From Phaeobacter sp. (GTDB taxonomy: Bacteria > Pseudomonadota > Alphaproteobacteria > Rhodobacterales > Rhodobacteraceae): 64,000 nt of DNA. The translations under genes and the position numbers were made by a program. How positions within the stretch are numbered: the first letter of the stretch is position 1; every line of letters begins with the position of its first letter. This document shows positions 34,464 to 42,199 of this stretch, one piece after another. The stretch lies in assembly GCF_022825805.1 (NCBI RefSeq), contig NZ_JAJDWC010000016.1:1-64000 (forward strand), in the 5' to 3' direction. Below the pieces are notes generated by a model. That model did not search any database. It was given only the letters and a program-made list of their open reading frames with translations, and was not told the DNA's origin.

Positions 34464-35465
34464 ATGACCATCAAAGTCGGGATCAACGGGTTCGGCCGCA
34501 TCGGGCGCTGCACCCTGGCGCATATCGCGGCCTCTGGCCGGGAAGATATCGAAGTGGTCAAGGTCAATGCGACAGGCCCGCTGGAAACGGCTGCACATCT
34601 GCTGAAATACGACAGCGTCCACGGGCGTTTCCCCAATGAGGTGACATTGGGCGAAGGCACCATGAACCTGGGCCGCGGCGACATGCAGATGTTCTCGACC
34701 TACAATATGGACGAGCTGGACTGGAGCGGCTGTGACATCGTTCTGGAATGCACCGGCAAGTTCAACGACGGCGAAAAAGCCAAGGCGCATCTGGCGCAGG
34801 GCGCCAAGAAAGTTCTGCTTTCGGCACCGGGCAAAAACGTCGACAAGACCATCGTGTTTGGCGTCAATGATGACCAGCTGCGCGCCGGGGATGTCATGGT
34901 CTCTAACGGATCCTGCACCACCAACTGCCTGGCTCCGCTCGCCAAGGTCCTGGATGAAACCGTGGGCATCGACAGCGGCATCATGACGACAATCCACGCC
35001 TACACCGGCGACCAGCCAACCCTGGACCGCCGCCACAGCGATCTGTACCGCGCCCGCGCTGCTGCCATGGCGATGATCCCGACCTCCACTGGCGCTGCCA
35101 AGGCACTGGGAGAGGTGCTGCCAAACCTCAAAGGTCGTCTGGACGGCTCCGCGATCCGCGTGCCGACACCGAATGTGTCAGCCGTGGACCTGACCTTCCG
35201 CGCCTCCAAGAAGACATCTGTGACCGAGATCAATGCGATCATGAGCGAAGCCGCCAAGGGGTCCATGTCGCGTGTTCTGGGGTATGAGCCTGCGCCGCTG
35301 GTGTCTGTGGATTTCAACCACACCGAACACAGCTCCATCTTTGCGCCAGATCAGACCCGCGTCGTTGAAGAGCAGCTGGTCCGCGTTCTGGCCTGGTATG
35401 ACAACGAATGGGCCTTCTCGGTGCGTATGGCCGATGTGGCCGTGGCCATGGGTCGCCTGGGCTAA
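34464..35465 (+). CDS. gap: Glyceraldehyde-3-phosphate dehydrogenase, type I
   Basis: Oxidises and phosphorylates glyceraldehyde-3-phosphate in glycolysis, or runs backwards in gluconeogenesis. INGFGRIGR at the N-terminus binds the dinucleotide; the catalytic Cys151 lies in SNGSCTTNCLAP; HAYTGDQ and the C-terminal WYDNEWAFSVRM are standard. Length 333 fits. The VNATG stretch after the second strand, in place of the Asp seen in strictly NAD-dependent enzymes, leaves cofactor choice open. The upstream region holds a phased direct repeat, and a 14-bp hairpin follows the stop. Confidence 0.96.
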   Translation: MTIKVGINGFGRIGRCTLAHIAASGREDIEVVKVNATGPLETAAHLLKYDSVHGRFPNEVTLGEGTMNLGRGDMQMFSTYNMDELDWSGCDIVLECTGKFNDGEKAKAHLAQGAKKVLLSAPGKNVDKTIVFGVNDDQLRAGDVMVSNGSCTTNCLAPLAKVLDETVGIDSGIMTTIHAYTGDQPTLDRRHSDLYRARAAAMAMIPTSTGAAKALGEVLPNLKGRLDGSAIRVPTPNVSAVDLTFRASKKTSVTEINAIMSEAAKGSMSRVLGYEPAPLVSVDFNHTEHSSIFAPDQTRVVEEQLVRVLAWYDNEWAFSVRMADVAVAMGRLG

Positions 35466-35488
35466 GCCCCGCACACAGACTTGTTTTC

Positions 35489-35522
35489 AAACGCTCGGTC
35501 AGGCATATCTGATCGGGCGTTT
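35489..35522 (+). terminator. Hairpin after gap (weak terminator)
   Basis: AAACGCTCGGTCAG (35489-35502), loop GCATAT, CTGATCGGGCGTTT (35509-35522): a 14-bp stem with two G-U pairs. Only short T-runs follow, so read-through into the next small gene is likely. Confidence 0.6.
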
Positions 35523-35541
35523 CACGTTTTGGATCCCCAAC

Positions 35542-35685
35542 ATGACCAATCAGATTTCTCTTTGGCTCGGCGGTCTCCTGCTGGTGGCGATCGCTGTTGA
35601 TGTGACGCTGTTTGGCCCCGATCACATGCTGTTTCTGGGCAAGCGCCTGTTTGAGCTGATTGATTGGCTGGCCTTCTGGCGGTGA
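35542..35685 (+). CDS. Small membrane protein downstream of gap
   Basis: A 47-residue ORF starting MTNQISLWLGGLL and ending LIDWLAFWR. One hydrophobic helix (about 7-26) is followed by FLGKRLFELIDWLAFW, a second amphipathic segment. Relatives of gap in Rhodobacterales carry a very similar short protein in the same place (from memory), which supports it as real. The translation start lies just after the gap hairpin; no strong Shine-Dalgarno is visible (CCCCAAC before the ATG), so expression may depend on read-through or be leaderless from its own start. Function unknown. The 226 bp after it hold nothing I recognise. Confidence 0.6.
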   Translation: MTNQISLWLGGLLLVAIAVDVTLFGPDHMLFLGKRLFELIDWLAFWR

Positions 35686-35911
35686 GGGCCGCGCTGGTCA
35701 CGGTCCAGACATCACCAGGCGCAACCATCTACAGGCGAAATCATCTACAGACGCATCCATCTAAAGACACAACGGTGACCGCTGCAAAACCGCTGAGGCG
35801 CAAAGCGCGCCACAATCCCGCCTGATCCAAAGCGCCTGAGGCCCACCACAAGCCGCCGCCAATCTGAGACCTAGCAGGTGGACCCGGCGACGTGCGCCGG
35901 GGATCCGGTGT

Positions 35912-36406
35912 TCAGCCTTTCAGCCGCTTGATCAATTCTTCTTCGACCATCGGCGGGACAAATTTCGACACATCCCCACCAAGACGCGCGATCTCCTTGA
36001 CCAGTTTGGAGGCAATCGCCTGATGGCGCGCTTCGGCCATCAAAAACACGGTTTCCACCGAACTGTCGAGCGCGCGGTTCATGCCAACCATCTGGAATTC
36101 ATATTCGAAATCGGCAACCGCCCGCAGGCCGCGCACGATGATCTGCGCGCCGACATCGCGGGCGCAATCGATCAACAGGTTCTCAAACGGATGGGCGACA
36201 ATCTCGGTGCCGGTCTGTTCGCTCAGCTTGGCGCATTCCGCTTCGATCATGGCAACCCGCTCTTCCAAGGAGAACAACGGCCCCTTGTCGCGGTTGATCG
36301 CAACGCCGATCACCAGCTTGTCGACCAAAGCACTGGCCCGGCGAATGATGTCGATATGCCCCAAGGTGATGGGATCGAATGTCCCGGGGTACAAGCCAAT
36401 ACGCAT
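35912..36406 (-). CDS. coaD: Phosphopantetheine adenylyltransferase
   Basis: Fourth step of coenzyme A synthesis, adenylating 4'-phosphopantetheine. From MRIGLYPGTFDPITLGHIDII (ATG at 36406, AGGAGG seven bases upstream) it has 164 residues, the family norm. The nucleotidyltransferase TxGH motif (TLGH, residues 15-18) and the C-terminal KEIARLGGDVSKFVPP segment are present. A longer ORF starts upstream but lacks family sequence. Probably monocistronic. Confidence 0.95.
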   Translation of the reverse strand: MRIGLYPGTFDPITLGHIDIIRRASALVDKLVIGVAINRDKGPLFSLEERVAMIEAECAKLSEQTGTEIVAHPFENLLIDCARDVGAQIIVRGLRAVADFEYEFQMVGMNRALDSSVETVFLMAEARHQAIASKLVKEIARLGGDVSKFVPPMVEEELIKRLKG

Positions 36407-36597
36407 AAGGCCCCTCCTGCCTGCTGGTTGGTTGCGCGCAGGCAAACATGTTTTTTGCCCGCCGCGCAAGAGCGTGAAAATACCGAATATTCTCGCGTCA
36501 TCCCATCGGTCGCGACGTCACCCCTGCAGGCACCTGCGGGTTTGGCCGGATAGCGCTGTTCAGACACACTATGCGACAGGGGAAGATCGCGACGGGG

Positions 36598-36625
36598 AAA
36601 GATCGCTCAGCGGGTGTGAGCGATC
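36598..36625 (-). terminator. Terminator-like hairpin after the CBS-domain gene
   Basis: GATCGCTCA (36601-36609) and TGAGCGATC (36617-36625) form a perfect 9-bp stem with a 7-base loop. On the minus strand it is followed by TTT and lies about 29 bases after the CBS gene stop. Confidence 0.55.
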
Positions 36626-36653
36626 AAAACCGGTGTGGTATCTCCTGGGGCAA

Positions 36654-37088
36654 TCAGTGCCCCATGATCATCCCTTCCAGCGCATTCTTTTCCATCGCCA
36701 CTTCGGCCAGCTGCGCCTTGACCACATCCCCCAGTGACACCAGGCCGATCAGCTTGTCATCTTCCACCACCGGCATGTGCCGGAACCGGCCCTCTGTCAT
36801 GTCTTTCAGCACCTGTTCCACATTGGACTGGCTGGTGCAGGTCACCAGTTTGCGGGTCATGTAATCTGACACCGCCCCCTCCATGCAGGACGATCCGCTG
36901 CGCGCCAGTTCCCGCACAATGTCGCGCTCCGACAGGATGCCATCGGCGGTTTCACCGTTTTCGGAGACAACGACGGTGCCGATTTTATGGTCTGCCAGCA
37001 GTTCCGCGGCCTGTGAAATGGTTGCATTGGGCGCGATTGTGACCACACCAGAGCTTGCCTTTGACTTCAGAATGAATTGAATCAGCAT
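36654..37088 (-). CDS. Two-CBS-domain protein
   Basis: A 144-residue protein consisting of one Bateman module: first CBS domain about 8-66 (VTIAPNATISQAAELLADHKIGTVVV, ILSERDIVREL), second about 74-135 (MTRKLVTCTSQSNVEQVLKDM, RFRHMPVVEDDKLIGLVSLGDVVK). Such stand-alone modules bind adenosine nucleotides and regulate partners; no partner is encoded adjacent. Soluble, no signal peptide. It lies between coaD and a LysR gene on the same strand. Confidence 0.9.
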   Translation of the reverse strand: MLIQFILKSKASSGVVTIAPNATISQAAELLADHKIGTVVVSENGETADGILSERDIVRELARSGSSCMEGAVSDYMTRKLVTCTSQSNVEQVLKDMTEGRFRHMPVVEDDKLIGLVSLGDVVKAQLAEVAMEKNALEGMIMGH

Positions 37089-37146
37089 GGGCGCTCCTCA
37101 GTTGTTATAATAACTTGCGTCTCCTGAGGGTTGCGGGATCGCTGGT

Positions 37147-38043
37147 TCAAGTCAAGCCTTCCAGCCGGGTCACCTCATCGCGCAGCCCCTTCAGCAAAGC
37201 CTGCGCAAATCGATTGAGCCGGTCGCTGCGCTGATCGCCCTGATGGCGCACCAGATAAAAACTGCGGGTCAGGCTGATCTTGTCAGTCAGCACTTTGCGC
37301 AGGGAGCGGTGCGACGGCAGGGTGAAATCATGCGCTACACAAAGCGCTGTGCCTTCGGCGGCCATTTTGATCTGCACCGATACCGAATTGGAGGCCAGCG
37401 CGACGCGTTCCACACCCAGATCATTGAGGTAATCCAACTCGCGGTCGAAGATCATGTCGGGAATATAGCCGATCATCTTGTGCCGTTTCAGATCCTCCAG
37501 CTTCTCGATGGGTGGATGGTCGCGCAGATAATGACGTGATCCGACAAGGTGCAATTTATAGTCGGTGATTTTCTGCACCAACAACTGGCCCGCCGTGGGC
37601 GCACTGACCGTGACCGCCATATCCGCCTCGCGGCGCGACAGGTTGATCACCCGTGGCAGGGCCACGATCTGAATATCAAGATCAGGATTGTCTTCGCTGA
37701 TGCGGGCGCAGACCTGGGGCAACAGGTAGTTGGCGCTGCCATCCGGCGCCCCAATGCGGATCTGTCCCGACAGAGTGTCGCTGGGCCCGACCAAGGCCTC
37801 CTGGCCTGCGCGCATCGCCTGCTCTGCCGCCTCGGCATGGCTCAACAGCCGGTCCCCTGCGGCGCTCAGCGCGTAGCCTTGCGGGGATTTCACGAACAAC
37901 GGCGTCTCCAAAGCCTCTTCAAACCGTGAAATCCGCCGTCCCACCGTGGCCGGATCCATCTTCAGCGCCCGGCCCGCCCCCGACAGGCTGCTTTCCCGCG
38001 CGACCGCCAGAAACACCCGCATATCATCCCACTGTGGATCCAT
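37147..38043 (-). CDS. LysR family transcriptional regulator, divergent from mmsA
   Basis: 298 residues: an N-terminal winged HTH (MDPQWDDMRVFLAVARESSLSG start; KMDPATVGRRISRFEE recognition region, about 29-44) and a LysR substrate-binding domain. The HTH has MDPATVGRR where most LysR proteins have SQPAVSRQ, a variant form seen in the subgroup of regulators acting on dehydrogenase genes. Divergence from mmsA across 147 bp with palindromes suggests it controls mmsA, perhaps sensing a valine- or propionate-derived intermediate; not shown by sequence alone. Confidence 0.88.
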   Translation of the reverse strand: MDPQWDDMRVFLAVARESSLSGAGRALKMDPATVGRRISRFEEALETPLFVKSPQGYALSAAGDRLLSHAEAAEQAMRAGQEALVGPSDTLSGQIRIGAPDGSANYLLPQVCARISEDNPDLDIQIVALPRVINLSRREADMAVTVSAPTAGQLLVQKITDYKLHLVGSRHYLRDHPPIEKLEDLKRHKMIGYIPDMIFDRELDYLNDLGVERVALASNSVSVQIKMAAEGTALCVAHDFTLPSHRSLRKVLTDKISLTRSFYLVRHQGDQRSDRLNRFAQALLKGLRDEVTRLEGLT

Positions 38044-38076
38044 GAGCCTGTTCTCCTCATCGTGTTACAGCCCCTC

Positions 38077-38112
38077 GTTAAGGTGCTGTTAACCCTTTGC
38101 GTTCCTGCAAAG
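38077..38112. promoter_or_regulatory. Palindromes between lysR and mmsA
   Basis: GTTAA-N7-TTAAC (38077-38093) is followed at once by the perfect 6-6-6 repeat CTTTGC-GTTCCT-GCAAAG (38095-38112). Both lie in the divergent spacer and are candidate LysR operators. A near-direct repeat CCTCTTTGGGATC / CCTCTTTTGGGATC (38113-38145) follows closer to mmsA. Confidence 0.45.
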
Positions 38113-38190
38113 CCTCTTTGGGATCTTTCCTCTTTTGGGATCATTTTTGCAAGCCTAGGATGACGCCAACTGCAAAAAGAGGAGGATCCG

Positions 38191-39690
38191 ATGCAAGAAC
38201 TCGGTCACTTTATCAACGGTCAGATTGTTGCGGGCACCTCGGGCCGCAGCGACGACGTGTTCAACCCGGCAACGGGCGAATCCCAGTACAAATGCGCCAT
38301 GGCCAGCGCGGCGGAAACCACCGACGCCATCGAAAAAGCGGCCGCTGCTCAGCCTGCATGGGGCGCCACCAACCCGCAAAAGCGCGCCCGCGTGATGATG
38401 AAAATGGTCGCGCTGATGAACCGCGACATGGACAAGCTGGCCGAAGCGCTGTCGCGCGAACACGGCAAGACCATCCCGGACGCCAAAGGCGATCTGCAGC
38501 GCGGTCTGGAAGTGATCGAATACTGCATCGGTGCGCCACAGATGCTGAAGGGTGAATTCACCGACAGCGCAGGCCCCGGCATCGACATGTATTCCATGCG
38601 CCAGCCGCTGGGTGTTGTCGGCTCCATCATGCCCTTCAACTTCCCCGCAATGATGCCGCTGTGGCACGTGGGCCCTGCCCTGGCCTGCGGCAACGCTGTG
38701 GTCCTGAAACCGTCCGAGCGCGACCCATCCGTTCCGCTGATGCTGGCCGAGCTGTTCGTCGAGGCGGGCCTGCCTGCCGGTGTGTTCCAGGTCATCAACG
38801 GCGACAAAGAAGCCGTGGACACTATCCTGGACAGCGAAATCATCCAGGGCGTGTCCTTTGTGGGTTCCACCCCGATTGCCCAGTACATCTACTCCCGTGC
38901 GACAGCCAACGGCAAACGCGCGCAGTGCTTTGGTGGCGCCAAAAACCATCTGATCGTGATGCCTGACGCCGACATGGACCAGGCCGCTGACGCGCTGGTT
39001 GGGGCCGGTTTCGGCGCCGCAGGCGAACGCTGCATGGCGATTTCCGTGGCCGTTCCGGTGGGCGAAGAAACCGCAGACCGGCTGATCGAAAAGCTGATCC
39101 CGCGCATCGAAAAGCTGAAGGTCGGCCCCTACACCGCCGGAGACGACGTCGATCTGGGCCCAGTGGTGACCGCAGCTGCCAAAGACCGCATTCTCGGCCT
39201 GATCAACTCCGGTGTCGAACAGGGCGCAACCCTGGTGGTCGACAACCGCGACTTCAAACTGCAGGGCTATGAAGACGGCTTCTTCGTTGGCCCGCACCTG
39301 TTTGACCACGTCACACCCGACATGGACATCTACAAGCAGGAAATCTTTGGCCCCGTTCTGTCCACCGTCCGCGCTGGCACCTACGAAGAGGCGCTGAAGC
39401 TGGCAATGGACCACGAGTACGGCAACGGCACCGCGATCTTCACCCGCGATGGCGACACCGCGCGCGATTTCGCAAGCCGGGTCAACATCGGCATGGTCGG
39501 CATCAACGTGCCAATCCCTGTGCCGCTGGCCTATCACACCTTTGGTGGCTGGAAGAAATCCATGTTTGGCGATCTGAACCAGCATGGCCCGGACAGCTTC
39601 AAGTTCTACACCCGCACCAAGACCGTGACCTCGCGCTGGCCGTCGGGCATCAAGGAAGGTGGCGAGTTCAACTTTAAGGCGATGGACTGA
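38191..39690 (+). CDS. mmsA: CoA-acylating methylmalonate-semialdehyde dehydrogenase
   Basis: Converts methylmalonate semialdehyde (valine) or malonate semialdehyde to propionyl-CoA or acetyl-CoA. The 499 residues follow the aldehyde dehydrogenase fold: MPFNFPAMMPLWHVGPALACGN for cofactor binding, the catalytic Cys281 in GERCMA, and the MmsA-typical VPIPVPLAYHTFGGWK near the C-terminus. The absence of the usual catalytic Glu (KNH in place of GGK-N surroundings) fits the CoA-acylating class. The ATG follows AGAGGAGGATCC. It completes the valine pathway whose middle genes lie at 44231-47307. A terminator follows. Confidence 0.95.
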   Translation: MQELGHFINGQIVAGTSGRSDDVFNPATGESQYKCAMASAAETTDAIEKAAAAQPAWGATNPQKRARVMMKMVALMNRDMDKLAEALSREHGKTIPDAKGDLQRGLEVIEYCIGAPQMLKGEFTDSAGPGIDMYSMRQPLGVVGSIMPFNFPAMMPLWHVGPALACGNAVVLKPSERDPSVPLMLAELFVEAGLPAGVFQVINGDKEAVDTILDSEIIQGVSFVGSTPIAQYIYSRATANGKRAQCFGGAKNHLIVMPDADMDQAADALVGAGFGAAGERCMAISVAVPVGEETADRLIEKLIPRIEKLKVGPYTAGDDVDLGPVVTAAAKDRILGLINSGVEQGATLVVDNRDFKLQGYEDGFFVGPHLFDHVTPDMDIYKQEIFGPVLSTVRAGTYEEALKLAMDHEYGNGTAIFTRDGDTARDFASRVNIGMVGINVPIPVPLAYHTFGGWKKSMFGDLNQHGPDSFKFYTRTKTVTSRWPSGIKEGGEFNFKAMD

Positions 39691-39710
39691 CCCTCAGCTC
39701 ACCGCAGCTT

Positions 39711-39755
39711 AACGCACGCATGGCCTTGGCACCCGCCGGGGCCATGTTGCGTTTT
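39711..39755 (+). terminator. Intrinsic terminator of mmsA
   Basis: AACGCA-CG-CATGGCC (39711-39725) pairs with GGCCATG-T-TGCGTT (39740-39753), a 13-bp interrupted stem ending in TTTT, 21 bases after the mmsA stop. Confidence 0.75.
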
Positions 39756-39898
39756 GCAGACCGCTTTTGTCGCGATGGCGGTAAAATAACAGAAAGTGAC
39801 TGAAAAAAGCCGGATCCGACGTTGTGTCGCGGTAATTTTGCTTGCTCCGTTGGCTCGTTGCTTTATCCGGCAAGGATAAGAACAAAGATGTCAGGTCG

Positions 39899-41032
39899 AT
39901 GAGCACAGAAGATATGTCCCCCAAGTCGCAGACCGCGCAAGCAACAGCCCCTGTTTCCGCACGCGCCCAATCCGGCGTAGCCCCCACCTCCGGCGCATCC
40001 AGCCAATCCGACGCGCCAGGTCTCTCGGGCCGCAGCGCCCGCGAATGGACCAAAGTGCTGGCGCAATACCGCGATCCCAGCACCCTGCGCAGCAGCTTTG
40101 AATTGGCTGTCACCGTGGTGCCGTTTGTTGCGTTTTGGGCGCTGGCCTGGTGGTCCCTGTCGGTGAGCTACTGGTTGACACTGGCGCTGAGCCTGCCGAT
40201 CGCGGCCTTCCTCTTGCGGCTGTTCACAATCCAGCATGATTGCGGCCATGGCTCGTTCTTTCAGAACCGCCATCTCAGCGACTGGACCGGGCGGATCATC
40301 GGGGTTCTGACGCTCACCCCCTATGATGTCTGGCGCCGCACCCATTCCATTCACCACAGCAGCCACGGCCATCTTGGCAAACGCGGTATGGGCGACATTC
40401 ACACCATGACGGTGGCCGAATACTACGCCGAAGGCCGCTGGGGTCGGTTGATGTACCGTCTGTACCGTCATCCCATCGTGCTGTTTGTGCTTGGACCCGG
40501 GTATCTGTTCTTTCTGCAAAACCGTATCCCCTTTGGCCTGATGGGGCAGAAACGCTATTGGGCCAGCGCGATGGGCACCAACCTGTCCATCCTGATTGCG
40601 GTGGCGGTGATCTGGTACATCGGTGGGCTGATGCCAGTGCTGCTGATTTTTGTGCCCGCAACGCTGATCGCGGCGACAGCTGGTTTGTGGCTGTTTTACG
40701 TCCAGCATCAGTTTGAGACCACCACCTGGGAACAGGAAGACGCCTGGCAGCTGCATGACGCGGCGCTGCACGGCAGCTCACACTATGTGCTGCCACCGGT
40801 CCTGCAATGGCTGAGCGCCAATATCGGCATCCACCATGTCCACCACCTCTACAGCCGCATTCCGTTCTATCGCCTGCCAGAGGTGCTGCGCGATCACGAC
40901 GAGCTGGCGCAGAGCAACCGGATGACCATCCGTGAGAGCTTTGCCAATGCACGGCTGCATCTGTGGGACGAGGACAGCAAACGCCTGCTTTCGTTCGCCC
41001 AGGCCCGCGCGCTGATCCATCAGCCGACCTGA
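39899..41032 (+). CDS. Membrane fatty acid desaturase
   Basis: Di-iron membrane desaturase (PF00487) of 377 residues that introduces a double bond into acyl chains. All three histidine boxes are present: HDCGH (113-117), HSIHH (149-153) and HHVHH (312-316). Hydrophobic segments surround them (about 64-100, 190-240). The first 45 residues are Ser/Ala/Gln-rich and probably disordered. The ATG at 39899 is chosen over an in-frame TTG at 39842; an ATG at 39914 is also possible. Regioselectivity (Delta12/omega-6-like or Delta9) is not clear from the sequence. The 285 bp after it hold a short near-repeat (cacRacagtgYcc, about 41177-41210) and nothing else. Confidence 0.88.
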   Translation: MSTEDMSPKSQTAQATAPVSARAQSGVAPTSGASSQSDAPGLSGRSAREWTKVLAQYRDPSTLRSSFELAVTVVPFVAFWALAWWSLSVSYWLTLALSLPIAAFLLRLFTIQHDCGHGSFFQNRHLSDWTGRIIGVLTLTPYDVWRRTHSIHHSSHGHLGKRGMGDIHTMTVAEYYAEGRWGRLMYRLYRHPIVLFVLGPGYLFFLQNRIPFGLMGQKRYWASAMGTNLSILIAVAVIWYIGGLMPVLLIFVPATLIAATAGLWLFYVQHQFETTTWEQEDAWQLHDAALHGSSHYVLPPVLQWLSANIGIHHVHHLYSRIPFYRLPEVLRDHDELAQSNRMTIRESFANARLHLWDEDSKRLLSFAQARALIHQPT

Positions 41033-41317
41033 GCGCGAAGATACAATCTGCTGCGCGGCCGATGCCTTGCGATCGCGCCCCCAATGGATCCAGTACAGTG
41101 TGGGGCGGATTGTCTTGGGCCGCGCGCAGTCTTATGCGGCAGGCATTGCAGGTCTTGGATCCCGTGAATGCGCGCTACACGACAGTGTCCGTACACAACA
41201 GTGCCCGCTACACAACCTTGTGAGGTGGCCTGAAACCCCCGATCAGCCTCTTGGGAAACCGCTCCACCGCGCTTAAGTTGCACGCCAAAAGCAACGAGCA
41301 GCTGACCGAGGTTTCCC

Positions 41318-41920
41318 ATGCACAAGGCCAAACTGACCCGCCGCACCACACTTCTTGGATTGGGCGCAACCCTTGCCACCCCAACCGTGCTGCGGGCACA
41401 ATCCGATGATGCGTTCCCACAAACCGAACGCCCCATCAGCGACCAAGTGCCTGTGAAGCGCAATATTTCCTCGTTCCAACAACAGGACTGGCGCGCGCAT
41501 TTCGACGAATTGGGCGTTGGCTGCATCCTGGCCGACATCGACTCCCGAGCATTGCACTATTGGGGCGGGGATGGCGAAACCTATCGGCTGTTCCCCTCCT
41601 CCGTCCCGATGAGCGAAGAGCTGACCAAACGGGGCTATTCCGAAATCGTGCGCAAACGCGAAAACCCCAGCTGGACGCCGACCGCATCAATGCGCGAACG
41701 CGACCCGAGTTTGCCCATCCGTATGAACGGGGGCGAACCCGGCAACCCGCTCGGCACACGGGCGATGTATCTGACCTGGCCCGCCTATCTGGTGCACGGA
41801 ACCCACGACACCCGCAAGATTGGCCGCCAAAGCAGCTCTGGCTGTATCGGGCTCTACAATCAGCACGTCGAGGAGCTCTACGACCTGGTCGAAATCGGCA
41901 CCAAAATCCGCTTGTTATAA
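41318..41920 (+). CDS. L,D-transpeptidase (YkuD family), exported
   Basis: 200 residues. The N-terminus MHKAKLTRRTTLLGLGATLA is a twin-arginine-like signal, cleaved near VLRAQ, so the enzyme acts in the periplasm on peptidoglycan cross-links. The YkuD core shows HGTHD and, 15 residues later, the catalytic Cys in RQSSSGCIGLYN. In most family members the motif reads SxGCIRL; here the conserved Arg is replaced by Gly, one base change away (GGG for CGG). The nucleophile Cys and the upstream His are intact, so activity may be altered rather than lost. The 279 bp after it contain nothing I recognise. Confidence 0.85.
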   Translation: MHKAKLTRRTTLLGLGATLATPTVLRAQSDDAFPQTERPISDQVPVKRNISSFQQQDWRAHFDELGVGCILADIDSRALHYWGGDGETYRLFPSSVPMSEELTKRGYSEIVRKRENPSWTPTASMRERDPSLPIRMNGGEPGNPLGTRAMYLTWPAYLVHGTHDTRKIGRQSSSGCIGLYNQHVEELYDLVEIGTKIRLL

Positions 41921-42199
41921 GCAACGAGCGTTGGGGGGATCTTTGCCGCCAGATCTCCCTGCGCTGGGGCCGATCAGAATGTGCTGGTGGGGCCTGAGCG
42001 ATTTAGCCGCCTTAAGAGAGACCTCACGCTGGGTACAGCGAACATCGGCTGTCCCATCGCGTCGGAGCAGTGGTCAACAGTCGGGTGGCGCCCAACTAGG
42101 CGTGTTCATCGCGGCTATGCATCGGCCGCAGGATAAGCGGCTCCCGATCCCGAGAACCGCTTGATTTAGCACCGACCACTGATAATCCGCGTGTAGAGG

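Noticed and set aside
38155..39585. 476-residue open frame antisense to mmsA
   Set aside because: Shadow of mmsA; no start signal and low-complexity composition.
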